A program made the position numbers and the translations under genes. A DNA stretch of 64,000 bases from Lineus longissimus (taxonomy: Eukaryota; Nemertea; Pilidiophora; Heteronemertea; Lineidae): assembly GCF_910592395.1 (NCBI RefSeq), contig NC_088308.1, positions 14,277,001-14,341,000 of the forward strand. Reading direction: 5' to 3'. The notes below the pieces were generated by a model. The model saw nothing but the letters and a program-made list of their open reading frames with translations. It was not told where the DNA came from and did not search any database. The first letter of the stretch is position 1, and every line of letters begins with the position of its first letter. This document shows positions 1 to 12,599 of this stretch, one piece after another.

Positions 1-1121
1 TTGCCATATTTCCAATACAAAACCGAAATAACCTAGCATGCATTATCCTTATACTTTAAAGACTTTACTACAAGTACAACCTGTTAAGTCTGTACACTGG
101 TACACAAAGAACAACACAGCTTATTCATACAGTCCGTGTGACTAACTCGAGTGAATAGGTCAGTTTTATCCTTAAAGAACAAATCTAACCTTTGGACTAG
201 ATCCAAAGAGCAACCTATGCAAGCGCGATCTGTTGTAATTTTTATTAACTAAAATTTACACTGGTTTTCAAATTCATTAATGCAAGGATGAAGAGTCGTA
301 AGATTTTTAGTTACGTCTCTAGTCCTAGAGAATGGCTTAGCTCCGAAGGTGGTGAAAATAAAAGAACACAATAACCGACACTTTCAGTGATAAAACAAGA
401 TATTAAGTACTATCCTGTTCCTACTAAGCATGATACTAATTTCTCATATGATTTCTTTAACTTACAAATAAGTGTTAATACTAATAGCTTCTTTAAACTT
501 AAGGAACCCAACATAGTTCCAGGACTTTTAAGATTGAAAAAACAGGGAAGACTGTTTAAGGATGCAGAAGCAACCGCTATTGAATTACCAGAACCAGTTT
601 ACAGGGTTGCTAGTAAGGGTTTGAGTAGGTGGCCAGTTTTGAAAAATAGGTGGCCAGGCATTGGCATGTTTGGGACGCATGCTAGATGGGGCGTAGCCCC
701 CGAGGCGCACAAACAGTGCGTGCCAAGGGGGCATTTAGTGCGGTATCAGTAGGTTATGTGGAATTAACTCTTGTTTTATGTATCATTAGAAAGGCTATTC
801 TGTCTGGATTACAATGGAAAACAAAGATTGTAAATTAAGGTGCATATCTTAGGAATGTAAGCTCCAAATTGAAACGATCTCTTGGCAGATAAAATGCTGA
901 AGTCGGCAGAGCGTAATTAGGCCTGGACGGAGTTTTAACGAGAGATTGCGTGGGAGTTGGGAATTGGATCGTTAGTGCATGCACACTGTGACGATGTTTG
1001 GGGCAAGATGAGGGACTGGGATAAGTCTTTTGTTGTAAAGGTTTTTTTTTAAAGCCAGTCAAAAGTAGCCGACCCGGCAAGTGTGAGTAGACGGTCAATT
1101 TGGTCGACAGCCGGCTTCTAA
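1..1121. other. Left edge, no confident gene
   Basis: No homology was recognised here. An open frame at 387-752 (+) has an AT-rich lysine-rich first half and a GC-rich second half, so it probably spans a junction. It matches nothing in the central element. Coding similarity to the central element's membrane-anchored protein begins only near 1122. Confidence 0.4.
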
Positions 1122-2289
1122 TGACAACCCTGAGTTTATCATAGCTGTATGGTTTGCTACCACTGGTTGTGGTATTTTAAAAGACGATCATTTGAATCAC
1201 AGAGATCATTTGATTAGGTCAATTTACAGGTTTCATACTTACTATCTAATGTTAAAGATATTTAAAAATCTAGAGATAGGTGAAGGTATTTACAATGAAG
1301 GTAATAACAACATTAATCGTAAGAAACTTAAAGAGCTATTGAGTGAGTTTGGTTTAAAGGATCAGTATGACTTCTTGGTATTTAATGTAAATGGCGTTTG
1401 GCAGGGTTGGAGTGAACCACTCTACGTTCCTGTGATAAACGTTCCAGAGTTTTATCTTGTGAATAATAAAATTAATTTCCTTTTACACCAGGTTTATGAA
1501 AATAGAACACCACCAATGTTCTATGAAGATTGGAAAACTGGTATGGATGACCTAATTTGGGATCTTTGGTGGATTAAAGATCACCTTAATAAACACAGAC
1601 GTGTTTAATTCTCAAAATCAGAATTTTACTCAAACATATCAGATGTTTATGATTAAAAAATCTAAAAGTTTAAGTAATCCTGGAATACAGAGGTTGAATG
1701 ACTCTATCAGGACATATGTTTACTGTCTTTTGGGATCACAGGGAGATACTAGAACAACGATAGTTGGAATACTCGGGACAGAGTTAGATGCTCAGAGGGA
1801 GTTTAACAAGCTGCAATGGGATTCGATACTTGACACCCTGATATTCCGACCTCAATTCGAAGGTATCAGAATGCCGTTACCCAAACACACACAAGACTAG
1901 ATTTTGTAATAGGACCTGGGCTGTATATCATAGGGTCAGACATGGTTCTAGATGTAGGTAAGATAGATAACTACAATAATAACATCTTGATAGCTCCAAG
2001 TAATGCTCAACCTGGTATTAACGATATCAATAAAAAGAAGATAGTAGCACTAATGGAAGGAGATAGTGTTAAGAAAATAAAGGTTTAGACTAATGTTGAG
2101 AAAGTTAAGGATCCTCCTTTTAAGACCCCTGTAGGAGAAAATATGCAAAATGATACTAGTACTAATGTTCCTATTAAGAAGGATACTGTTACTCACGTTA
2201 CTATTAAACAGGATTATGACACACATAATGTAATTAAGTACACACTGTTTAGTAGTCTTGGAGCATTGTTTACTTTTATGATTAGATAA
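1122..2289 (+). pseudogene. Decayed copy of the membrane-anchored virion-like protein (relative of 43898-45178)
   Basis: Conceptual translation follows the central element's 426-residue protein from about its residue 85 to the end. Matching landmarks are AVWFATTGCG versus AVWCATSGCS, RFHTYY versus RFHVYY, RLNDSIRTYVYCLLGSQ versus RLNDSLRTYVYCILGSQ, and GPGLYIIGSDMVLDVG versus GPDLYIIPSNMVLNVG. It ends with a hydrophobic segment before the stop at 2287-2289, like the membrane anchor of the intact copy. It is broken by frame changes near 1600 and 1860 and an in-frame TAG near 2086, and its N-terminus is missing. The role is inferred from its gene neighbours. Base composition is much more AT-rich than in the central element. 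Confidence 0.8.
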
Positions 2290-2310
2290 TTTCTGATTAC
2301 ATAATTTCAG

Positions 2311-4231
2311 ACAGAGTAAAAGAAGTTTGCTGATTGGCTTATGGAACTGGCTAAGAAATCAGCAGCTGCTTTACCGTGGATAATCAGGTCTATTGTGTCT
2401 CATTCCTATTGAAATCAGCGGCCGGTGTTGTCGGTTTTCTGGCTGAACACATGATCATAGTATTTTTAGCTCAGCTGACTAAGTCAGCCGAGCTTGTCAA
2501 ATAAGTTGTTCAGTGGCGTCCGTCTGTCCATCCATCCATCCATCCGTCCGTCCATCCGTTAAACCCATGGTGCACATTTTGTAACCGTAAGACCTAGAGA
2601 CTTCAATTTTGCATTTCTGGATACTTCTGGTCAAACTCTACTTTCAAAACAAAATTTGTCGCCATTCGACCTACTTCCTGCGAGCGAGAGTGCATGAAGG
2701 AAACTGGCCTATATTGGCCTAGGAGCAGCAGAATTAGTCGAAATATGCTCTAATATTAAGATAAAATTCTTGAAAATCTATTTTATTGAAAAAAAGTTCA
2801 AAATTTTAACAGGAGAGGGCGCTACCTGCCTTTTAATTATTTCTGCCGATTCAAATTCCCGCCCGATGACGTCAGCCATCAATGAAGTCTCCTATTTGCC
2901 AGTTCTCAAAACATGGCAGCTACACAACAAAAGCAGTAGCTCCAGGAATAAATCACTGTTCACTTCAGCTTCGTAATCGATTGTACCCCCACTTTATTGT
3001 GTTTTGTGTGGTTTTCCTATTCAATCAACGATGTAAGGCCTTATTATGTTGGTTTTAATTGAGAAGGTGCATTATAAGCGGCGTACGAAATACCGAAGAG
3101 GAGACAAAATGGCGGCATGTTGTTTACGCCATGTGCAATAATCTTGGAGCTCAATGACACTCAAGTACCCAATTCTCTTCTTAAAAAGTAGTCTGGTAGG
3201 CGATATTATCACTAGTTCGTTTCAGTGGTAGTCATAAGGTCTTTAGGGACTACTTTCAGAAATTAGTTCTTGAAAATTTGGCCACATTTCTGTGAAAACG
3301 ATATGGGAAGTGCATGCTCTGTTCGCGATGACATCGCCAATGTATTTTGAAGTGGAGAATTCCCACAGTATGTGCAGTGAATCGGCATGATTCTGTTCGC
3401 CTATTAAGTTTTAGTTCTACGATTCTTTCATGAGTAAAAAGTAGACATTCTAAGCAATACAATAATGTCACTCCCATAAAAATTGATTGGAAATTGAGGG
3501 AGCTACGGCATTCTGTTTGGCAACTGGCAGCGCTGAAAAAATACATTGCATACTGTACAATACCAAATGGCACATTTTAAAAAGCGCTCATTGGACAATG
3601 TAGGGAATCACCAGAAATGACGTCATCGCTGGTCTAAATAGAAAACTACGGTGGCGCAGTAGAGCACAAGAAAAGGTTTAGCATTAACTTCGTCATGCAA
3701 GCTTCAGCAACAAAACGATTTCTCATGAATGATTTATTTGATCATCATCAGCTTGTTTCCCCTGATAGATAAAAAAATGATTTACAATTTCCATTAAAGT
3801 TTTCTATTTTGTGTATAGTCGCATGTTATTTCACTGGCAAGGAGCCAAGCAGTTTTGAATATTCGCGGGAAAATACTTTGTACTTGTAAACGAGGCTATG
3901 ACAATGAGTATCCTCATTCATGGCATAAACTTCATGTTTCGGTAAATATTTTCATACGATGATTTCACCCGAATTATGGTCAGGATTGAGGAATGAACAG
4001 TGGCATAATTATGTCAACCAAAAACATTGGTACCGTAGTGAACGCAAAAGGATATCAAATACCATGGAGCATGCCATTTTCATGCATAATGAACTAAACA
4101 CCGGGAAGATATTAATGATATTAACTCAGCTGAGCGCCAGGCCCTTGGGCCTCTTGTTTATCATCACTACCTCAATAATCTATGGATTGATAGAGGGAGT
4201 TAAAGCAGTAAAGGGTAATAGTAAGAAGTAA
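2311..4231 (+). pseudogene. C-terminal part of the coiled-coil/membrane protein, split by a repeat insertion
   Basis: Frames at 2311-2468 resemble the C-terminus of the central 399-residue protein (31304-32503): ADWLMELAKKSAAALP versus GRFLLDLAKEGAAGLP, and VGFLAEHM versus VGFLAEHL. The frame is cut at about 2469 by a 1.69 kb dispersed repeat and resumes at about 4161 with a hydrophobic helix and a basic tail, ending in TAA at 4229-4231. Coding sense is continuous across the excised repeat, so the repeat arrived after the viral relic. Only the C-terminal third is present. The MCP copy starts 29 bases downstream in the same orientation. Confidence 0.7.
2469..4160. repeat. Dispersed repeat family A, copy 1
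   Basis: It starts with an 'agctcagctgac...gtcagccgagc' foldback and a (TCCA/TCCG)n run at about 2519-2560, and ends in 'ctcagctgagcgccaggcccttgggcctcttgttt'-like sequence near 4160. Ends and early interior resemble the copies at 34326-35480 and 60535-61690, though the interior from about 2700 differs. No protein-coding potential was recognised, so it is probably a non-autonomous element. It interrupts the coding frame of a viral relic. Confidence 0.6.
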
Positions 4232-4260
4232 CATTGAATTTTGCATTAATAATAAATAGA

Positions 4261-5473
4261 ATGGCAACCGGATATTTACTAAACACTGATAGAGCACATA
4301 AGATTCCACTTGGTTTGAAGGCTGATAGACAACATCACATTATCACTCATAACCCATCTTCTGCTAGTCCAAAAGAAACACTGTATGTTAGAATACCGGC
4401 ATTGAGAGAGAATACATTCTTTGTACCAAAATCTCTTTATCTTTCTGCTGATGTCACCATTTCGGGGGATTCCAAAAACAGTGTGGTTAATAACCTCGGT
4501 AGAAACTTGATATCAAGGATGGTAATTAAGTGGGGAAAAGAACAGATATTTGATCTAAACGAATACAGTCATTATTTGACATTTAAAGATTTCTTGTTAA
4601 CAGAAGAGGAAAGAAACGATAGGGTGTTTCAAGGTATTCAATCAGACAATCTAAGGAAGTTAAGATCTGGTGTAACTGAAGCTAATGTCACTGGTGAAAC
4701 TAGTGATGAAAAGACACTTGAGAAAGTGTTCGGCACCAAATACAAGATACCATTAGATTTTGAACTATTCTACACCCATGCTCCATTTTACAAGTTTCCA
4801 ATTGCCGAGAATGTGATTATTGAGATTACATTAGCACCCAAGGAGGAAATAATAGTAACAGACACAACTGTAGCCATGAGCTACAAACTTGAAAATATCT
4901 GTTTTGAGTACAATTCAACTGAGTATCAGATACAACTCTGGATTTTCAATCTTTTACAATTGGGTAAACCATTTCGAGACAGTCAATGTTACTTCAAATG
5001 AAACGTTAATAAACGAGAATATTAATTTTTCAGGCATATTGCTTCTATTCGTGTCTGATTATGCCAATGGATCTAGAGTTTCTGAGATGTTCGAAAACCC
5101 GAATATCACTAAAGTACAGATTACAATAGAGGGTGTTTCTAATCAGGTGTTCCCCGAAGGAATGAGAATGATGGATCAATGGGATGAGATCAAAAAACAC
5201 TTCATGTCTGAGGATTCGAAGAAAACTCATGACTGTTACATGACAATGGAGAAGTATTACGGTGACTCGAATCACTACGGGTTGTGGTTGGACTTGAGAA
5301 CCACAGAAGACAATCGTCTACACAGTTCTGGTAAGAGACTTCAGAACACAAAGGATGGAATCCAGTCTCTTGCGAAGAAAGCTGGTAAGGGACCATACAA
5401 AATGCACATATTCGTGGTTTCTGATGCCCAGGTAAACATAAGTAACCATCAAATAGCATCTTTACAGCATTAG
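4261..5473 (+). pseudogene. Probable major capsid protein of the left viral relic, frameshifted
   Basis: Homologue of the central MCP (42635-43865), with conserved blocks GLKADRQHHIITHNPS, NNLGRNL, GIQSDNLRKLRSGV, KIPLDFELFY, NPNITKVQITIEG, YGLWLDLRTTEDNRLH and a C-terminal FVVSDAQVNI. The start at 4261 (MATGYLL) aligns with the intact copy; an upstream in-frame start at 4234 is not conserved. Frame is lost around 4910-4960, where about 40 residues between the two presumed jelly-roll halves are deleted or scrambled, and it resumes to the stop at 5473. The capsid assignment is inferred from pairing with a packaging ATPase in both elements and from beta-rich composition. Confidence 0.72.
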
Positions 5474-5515
5474 GACTTCGTCCTTAGCAACAAAGTTGCT
5501 ATTTTTGATAATTTT
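5471..5515 (+). terminator. Two tandem hairpins after the MCP relic
   Basis: Two adjacent perfect stem-loops follow the MCP stop: aggac-ttc-gtcct, then tagcaac-aaa-gttgcta, then a T-rich run. They may form a transcript 3' end or RNA-stability structure. The function is an inference. Confidence 0.4.
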
Positions 5516-5597
5516 ATCTAAGAAGAAGAAGATATTGATAGAATATTTTCGCCAATATTTAATTCAATATTTATTCCGGTTTCAGGGTTATATCTAG

Positions 5598-7249
5598 GAT
5601 TTCCGAAGGGCATGGTGCCTCTGTTTAAGAAGGGGCAAGTACTTTAGAAAAGGGGCACCTTTGCAGGAATAAGGGGCAATGCAACGCGAGCGGCTACCAA
5701 AACGAGCAATTGAGGAAATAAAGAAAGTAACAGTCAGTATTACAATTAAAAATCAAACTGTTTTTATTTGCTCTAAGTGTTGTCCATCACTGTTACTAAC
5801 AAAACATTAACACATTGAACTAGGCATTCCTGAGGAAGGAGTTAACTTGTTTAATCAAACTGTTTTTATTTACTGTTGCAAAGTAGCAGCAGCTTTCCAT
5901 GCATTGAGACTGAGCCTTCTGTCTTTCTTTCTCAAGTTTACCTTGGTACAGGTCTCTAGGAGGGGTTCACTAACAAACCTACCATTCAGTTTTAATATTA
6001 TCAGTGCAGTGCCCTAGTAAGCGCGCAGCGCCTTTAGGTTTGGGAGAAACCCCCCAAACCCCCTGGTTGGGAACCTGCTATAGTTCCTTCCGCCAATTTT
6101 TTGTTTTGATAGATAGTTTTCTCCGTGTATCTCTTTAGCAGTAACTCAACTCCATCATCATAATAACCGGCAAAGAAATGGACTATGTCCGGACTATCGT
6201 ACTCTGGCACTCTGGCAGATTCTAATGTAAAGTGCAAGCTCTATTGAATTCGCGCAACTGTCGACATGGAGAGCCCCCCCCCCCCCCAACCCCCGTCCTT
6301 CTGACATGTTTTAGCCAGTGCATTGGGGGAAGGCCCCTCAAACCCCCTATTGGCCTCTCAATAAGTCCTTCCGAGCTGCTTTCCCCGGGGCGCTCGAGTG
6401 GAACTCCCAAACCTTCATGATGGTGCAGTCCTTTGACACGTTTAACCCAGAGCGAGGAAGAGGTACTCCTTTGATGGTACCCCAACTCCAACCCTCAACC
6501 ATCATTATCCTTCCTTTTCACTGGCATGATATTGGCAAGACTGCCAAGAGGTCGTACTGGTGGCTTCCTTGCGACAATTGCTTGTGGTCGTACCTGAGCA
6601 ACCAATTCAAGGACTCAGGGATCAGGTTTTTCCCCCACCAACATGTTGCCGAATGGTTAATGCATAAAAAATTGGTTGGCAAGGGTTTTTACAGGCCAAG
6701 AGACTGGAAGACACTTGACTCTTGAGGAACACCAGACTGATGAACAAAGAACCTGAGGAACATAGAACCCTCTTCATACCTGGGAGCATAAAAAGCCTGC
6801 TAGCGAATATTGATTATTCGTTAGAAAAAACCAGAAGATCTGCAAAACCAATAGTACCCCATAAAAACATACATTCCTCCTTAAGGTGTCTTCGGATCCC
6901 ACCACGGTCCATGTGGAATTCATTCAAAAGGTTTATTGAAATCTCAACAAAAATATTTTTTCTCGAAACGCCTGCCCGGTTTTTGCTTTATTATTCGGGA
7001 TTATATCCATTTTAAGCGTCTTTTGGATATTATTACTAAAGTCTCAAAAATCAAAACAGTGTATGTCGGGGGGGGTCCCCCCCCGAACCCCCCAAAAATT
7101 GAAGTTTGATTAAAAAACAGTGAGAATAATCGTGTGGTTCTCTATCGGAGCTCAGAAAGGTCGAGTTGCTTCATTCGCACGTTTATCTCTTCTGGCGGCC
7201 ATTTTAAGTCAAATTTAAGCCATTTGAAACAAATCCATGGACTTGAGAA
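5598..7249. other. hAT 3' non-coding part with homopolymeric tracts
   Basis: No gene was supported. It contains a poly-C run near 6276-6288, a G8-tcc-C8 hairpin near 7068-7093, and short repeats of the type 'ggggc...aaaccccc'. Open frames here are proline/glycine-rich artefacts of these tracts. Confidence 0.4.
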
Positions 7250-7990
7250 ACATTGTTTACATTGGATACGTCGTACTGTCATATGCACATTAACCATAGT
7301 AGCGCTTTCTGCTGCGCGCTTCTCATCAAGATTTTATCCAGGTGCTGTTCCCCCAGCAGTTTTTATCAGATTACATGGGAGAAGATTCTCTGAACTGTTG
7401 CTGTGCTCATGGGCAGAGTGGCAGCTACAGCAAGGAATCTGTAGATTGCTGGGCAAGCTGATTTTATCGGCGGCTGTTTACACAGACTATGGTCTGTGTA
7501 AGTGAAAAATGTCTGCCATAAGTGAAAAAGCTGGACTCTTTTTAATGTCCTGAAGCACGTTGTTCTCCACCTCAGTAGCCAAGATCTCCAGCAACTCAAT
7601 CATAGCACTTTCACTGGTGTAGGTCGCATTTTTGCCTTTTTGCAGTAGTGGGATACGGGGGGCTCCTACCGATATAAAAAGTTCGACCATCGGACCAAAC
7701 TTTGACAGAGGGAGGTCATTGAAACAAATGAACTTCAAAATTTTAAACAGGTCGGTAACCTTATTGGAAGGTCATTCTTTGTAAGGATCTGAAGAGTTGC
7801 AGACTGAGAGGCATCGGCTTCCCTCTACAGGGCCTCGGTGTGCTGTCTGCTCATCTCGTGGGCTTTGATGGCATCCAAGCGTGCAGTCCGGAACGGTTTT
7901 TCGGTAGACGACACTGCCATTCAGCGGCTTGACTTCGTGTTTCGTGGAGAGTTGGCAAAAGAAATTACTACCGCCTTCACCACTGCGTTG
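7250..7990 (-). pseudogene. hAT transposase-like relic (DUF4371-like middle and C-terminal dimerisation end)
   Basis: On the minus strand, about 7990-7740 carries a broken frame with DAIKAHEMSRQH-like sequence. The frame at 7738-7487 contains SAMIELLEILATEVENNVL and KKSPAFSLMADIF, typical of the DUF4371-type N-terminal part of ZNF862/KIAA1586-like hAT proteins. The frame at 7599-7366 contains RFLAVAATLPMSTATVQRIFS, which resembles the hAT C-terminal dimerisation motif, and traces continue to about 7250. The catalytic middle is missing, so this is an internally deleted, inactive relic. Its upstream exons lie at 16.3-17.3 kb, separated by the LINE. Confidence 0.6.
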
Positions 7991-8176
7991 GTGAACTAAC
8001 CAATCTTTTAGGCAAGATAGATAGATACTTTATTCGTGACATGTCACAGATAAATACACAGGACAATTATAATTGGTGTGAACATAAGCAAAGAATGGTG
8101 CAAACAAAAAACAACAAAACACACAACATAAAAACCTATACCGCACACAGGAGAAATCAGGTGAGAAATAATGATA

Positions 8177-8814
8177 TTATAATAAACACAAGAAGTGAAG
8201 TATATTATTGACTTGTTCTCTTTCTGCTGGGTTAGCATCCCTGTACTCGGCAAACTCACGTATGGCACGCGCCCGCCGACGAAGGTCTTCGTCAGGCATG
8301 TATATATTATGAATGGCACAAGGATTGAGATGAAGTGTGTCCCTGGGTATATTGAGAGCTTGAGATAAAAAGGTAATATTATTTGAAACTGAAGAACCGC
8401 TGCCTCTGAGCGCGAGGTTTCCTGAGAGTTTGATAAGAATGTTTGAATGGTTCATGACCCTACTGTAGTAACTGACAGAGTGATGTCTATAGGTGAGGAG
8501 TCCATAATGAGAGGTAAGAGATTGCCATGAGTTCAAGGATGCAAACTCAGCAGTCTCCTTGCAGCCTTTCTCCAAGCGGTATAAAGCCCATTTGCTTGCC
8601 CGTTGCTTAAATCCCACAGTGAAGTTCCGTAGAGTGACATACAGTAACTTTGGAATAACCGAAGCCTTGTATCAATATTACAATAGTGAAATCTGGACAT
8701 AAGAACATTAACTCTCCGATTAAAATCTCCAACCACACGCACAATGCTATCAGCTCTGGCTGTAACTTCAATCAGGTGACCCAGGTGAAGCGCAGAATCC
8801 TCGGCCACAATGAG
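8177..8814 (-). pseudogene. LINE ORF2, C-terminal end
   Basis: Two overlapping minus-strand frames (8880-8533 and 8617-8177) carry the post-RT region. RRVNVLMSRFHYCNIDTRLRLFQSYCMSLYG matches NILMSQFRFANYSTRYRLFKTFCMSLYG of the second LINE in shorter blocks, and both end in a short leucine-rich tail ending FLC plus two residues. A frame change lies near 8550-8600. Above 8814 the sequence belongs to the inserted TIR element. Confidence 0.75.
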
Positions 8815-10437
8815 CAGGTCGGGTCGAACTCGAGAACCCAGGTGCACTCTCAATATCGAGTGTAAGGTACCAAGATGCAATTCGTGAAAAATACTCGGAA
8901 AAGCAAGTGTACTCGCTTTCTCGAGTGTTATATCCCGTGAGTCACAGCGCCGATCGCACTTGAAATACCAGGTATACTCGCGTTATCGAGTTGTTATTAA
9001 AGAACACCTGCGGTGCTAATCGTGCACTCGACTGATCGAGTTTGGAAAACCTTGCGAATTTGAGTATTTTATACCACCATGCTTTGCAAGAGATAGTTAC
9101 TTCCGCTCGATTCTCTTAGCAGACGACACGCTCCGGTTAATTGGCTTGCCAACACGAACAGTGACTAGGGCCTGATGAGACGTTTTTAAGTTTCCGTTTC
9201 GAGTGTTTTTAATGCCTCAAACGTCTCAGGAGTTAGTTTTTTTTCAATCAAAGACAACTATTGAACAACAATGTGTAACTTAATCTATTCATTTACTTGT
9301 ATCATATATCTATACAGGATAAGTTATATTGTTAACCTGCTCCTCACCGGACTTCATCTCATTCAGTATCAACCAGTCATTACCGACTGTCCATTGTCTC
9401 GGCACCTGAAAGAAATAAACAACTGACTGAGACTCGAACCCGAAAATGCCTGAACATACATTTATTTCTGTACCGGTATGACACCATTTGTTTTCTGATG
9501 ATTGCATGTGAAACACAGACTTAATTTTCAGCCTGCGAGTAATTCTATGTGACATATTGGAAACGTACTTTACTTCATGTTCTTGATGGATAAATTATAC
9601 GTTTTACACAAGTTGACATCGTGATTCGAGAATCATCAAAGGAATAGTCAATTATGGTGCCGACAAAATGCACAGGGAATGCACGTCAGTGCATAATGCA
9701 TTATCACATGTCCTTTGATGTGCGGTTTAGCTGACTAGAATTGAGATGTCGTTGACGGACCAGTTGGTTTCTGGCAGTTTCCAGCTCGAGAGGAGTTAAA
9801 TTTCCCGACTGTGAAGCACTTAAACACCATTGTTCATGTAAAGCATTGTGACAAAACTGTTTAAAATGTCCACTCTGACTTCTTTTCATCATAATCACAT
9901 GACAAATACTTCAAGAATCATCAAAGGAATAGTCAATTATGGTGCCGACAAAATGCACAGGGAATGCACGTCAGTGCATAATGCATTATCACATGTCCTT
10001 TGATGTCCGAACACGGTGCAAAAACAAACCACGTATCAAAATCTTCAACAAAGCCCACTCAAAACACTTTGTCCTTCTACTTTATACACACACAATGATT
10101 CGTATGCTAATAGACAACTTATTTGATATACTTTGTAGCCGTAAAAACTCCTAAATATGGCAAAAAAACACGTTCTTCAAAGCAAAATATCTCGAGATTC
10201 CCACCGTCAATCCGAAATTCCCACGATCAAAATTTCGCGTTCTGCATCTTCTTTGCGCAGGTGGAAGTACGTTATCGGGGAATAAACCAATGGAAAGGGG
10301 GCTCACAAAGAAGATTCGGCGGCAAAAACTTGCAAACCCAAGTGCAAATAATGAAACTGCGCATGCGCGAACTCGGAAAGTCGAGTTTAGATGGCGCCAC
10401 CGCACAAAACCTGGGTTCTCGAGTTCGACCCGACCTG
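8815..10437. mobile_element. 1.62 kb TIR element inserted in the LINE reverse transcriptase
   Basis: Both ends carry the same inverted 29 bp, beginning CAGGTCGGGTCGAACTCG (8815) and ending CGAGTTCGACCCGACCTG (10437). The 5 bp ATGAG is duplicated at 8810-8814 and 10438-10442. Just inside the left end are four imperfect palindromes of the form ACTC...(T)CGAGT (about 8844-9045). An internal direct repeat of about 97 bp occurs at about 9621-9720 and 9913-10010. No transposase frame was recognised. CAG ends with a 5 bp duplication suggest a non-autonomous hAT-like element. Confidence 0.85.
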
Positions 10438-12590
10438 ATGAGTGAGCCTTGGAATACAATGGATGGAGGATTAGCGCGCCAATCCCGGCCACCCGATTGA
10501 AAGTACAACAAATGACATTTAGAAGCATTGAATAAAATAAGGTACTCCTTACTGTAAGTCGAAGCAACACCTAGTTGAGTTTTCAGTGACGTCTTTGTTG
10601 GGCACAGGGTGATTATATCATCAGCATAACCAAAAGCCCCCGCAAATACATGACCTACATAACAACCGTGTTTTGAATCTCTTAGTTGCTCAAGCAGTAC
10701 ATCTATATAAACAGAAAAGAGAGCAGGCGACAATATTCCACCCTGTTTTACTCCATTAGAAACAGCAAAATAGTTCGAGTCGTAGTCTCCCCATCGCACT
10801 CGCATTCTCTGTCTTGTATATATTACAGCTATTACCCTCGCCAACACAGGACAGATATTTTTCTTGATTAGCAGTCGAAAGAGCCTGGTGTATTCTACCC
10901 TGTCAAAAGCTTGGGACGCGTCAAGCAACATAGCATAAACTTGTCCACCGCCATTTAGATAATACTGTATAATCTCATTAACCGCATTTGTGCAGTTTGT
11001 TGTAGAAACACCTGCTTTGTAACCAAATTGCATATCAGACGACATCAGTTGCTCCTTGCCTTTCTAAAGAATGATTGTTTCTAGTAATTTACAAAGAGGG
11101 CTATTTAGAGCTATAGCCCTGTAGTTTGCCGAGTCACATAACGATTTCTTACCATTTTTTACGATAGGAATAATAGTGCTTTTTAACATATCATCAGGTA
11201 AGTAACCATGTTTCAGCATACTAGTGAACAAGATAGAAATCATTGTGAAGAGCCTCTGTGTGCCAAACTTAAGATGATTTGTAGAGAGCCCCAAAAGACC
11301 ATCATTTTTATGCTTATTTAATAAACTAACAGCTTTTCTTATGTCTTCAACAGACGTACTGTGATTATGCCGACAGGTAGAATGCATACAAGCACACCGG
11401 GATGAAATGAGATCTCTTATTTCGTTAAATACCATGACCATGTCATGGTCATCATATGAGACAGACTGATAAAGGCGCTCATACTTTTGGGACAGATGAT
11501 TTCCGATAGCTTCCTTACCAGTGAGCCCATCCATGCTGGTGGGTAACTTACTTGAGCTTTGATTTATATTTTTTATTTCTCTCCAAAAGTTTGTGCTATT
11601 TTTGTTGAGCAGTGAATTAGCTAAGCTGTTCGCAACATGCTTCTCTCTGTTCTTGCGCGCAGTTCTAATAGCTAAGTGATAGCACGCACGAGTTCTTTTT
11701 CTGATATCGGCAATGATGCCTTGCCTAGGAGAGTCGTTAGCCTTCCACAGGGCGTGCCAGAATAATGCTCTGTTTTTTTCTTCTGCGACTGTCTCATTCC
11801 ATCCCGGTATGCGGTTGTCTGCTTGAGGCTCAGTGTGAGGAATATGATTCGACGATGCCTCCAAGCATGCATTAACTATATCATCATACAGCATTTGAAT
11901 AAAATGGTAATGATCATCGCACTGCAAATCTTGACAGACCAGTAACTCCATTGGTATATTAATATTGTTTAACAAAGCATCCAACTCAGCCCTATATAAC
12001 TCAATATCATTTTCTGTGGCCTTGTACCAGTTCATTTTTCGGACATACGAGTGAGGATCCGTAGGTGCGGACTGGGCTTCAAGTCTAACCGATAGTGATA
12101 TTGGGCAATGGTCAGAGACATTAGTTCCGTCGTGAACGGACCGGTATTTAACAGCTAAACGAGATAAGTTTTCGCACATAAGAAAGTGGTCAAGGATTGA
12201 CCTTTCACCATTTATGCGACTCTCGTAGGTATAGCACACATTTGCTTCAGGGACGTTGATGCCCTTGCATAAGGACTCAGACTCAATGTACTCATTTAGA
12301 GTTAATGTGTTTTGGGATGCTCTTCTAAAGTCCGTATTTAAATCGCCACCAATTAGCACATAATCAGCTCTCTGCGAAAGAACTATAGCGGATATGTCGT
12401 TTAGGGCCAACCTAAATTTGGATGAGTTGGCTGGAACATTATCACACGGCATATAGACATTTATGATGAGCATGGTTTCTCCATTTTGAAATCGGACATT
12501 CACTGCGCACATGCGTTTACACTGCAAATCACATCTGTTAGCCAAAGAATTGAAATCGATAGTTCCTCTACCTGGATATAGGGGGCTCAC
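10438..12590 (-). pseudogene. LINE ORF2: endonuclease C-terminal half and reverse transcriptase
   Basis: The frame 12590-11064 holds the end of an APE-type endonuclease (GGDLNTDFRRA, NVSDHCPISL) and the RT N-terminal region (NYRAIALNS). The frame 11045-10438 holds RT motifs A (MLLDASQAFDRVEY), B (NGVKQGGILSPALFSVYID) and C (FGYADDI). A frameshift lies between the two near 11046-11063. The GTG-initiated start at 12590 is not a true start, because the endonuclease N-terminus lies beyond an insertion at 14280-14669. The residues past 10438 come from the inserted TIR element. Confidence 0.85.
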
Positions 12591-12599
12591 GTGGTTTAT

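Noticed and set aside
387-752. 121-residue frame near the left viral relic
   Set aside because: No counterpart in the central element and a composition jump midway; not called as a viral gene.
3959-4160. N-terminal half of the 90-residue frame ending at 4231
   Set aside because: It is the end of repeat family A read through into the viral C-terminus; only the part after about 4160 is viral.
6222-6491. Pro/Gly-rich frames around 6.2-6.5 kb
   Set aside because: Generated by a poly-C tract; no conserved features.
10272-10437. C-terminal tail of the LINE RT frame
   Set aside because: Encoded by the inserted TIR element, not by the LINE.
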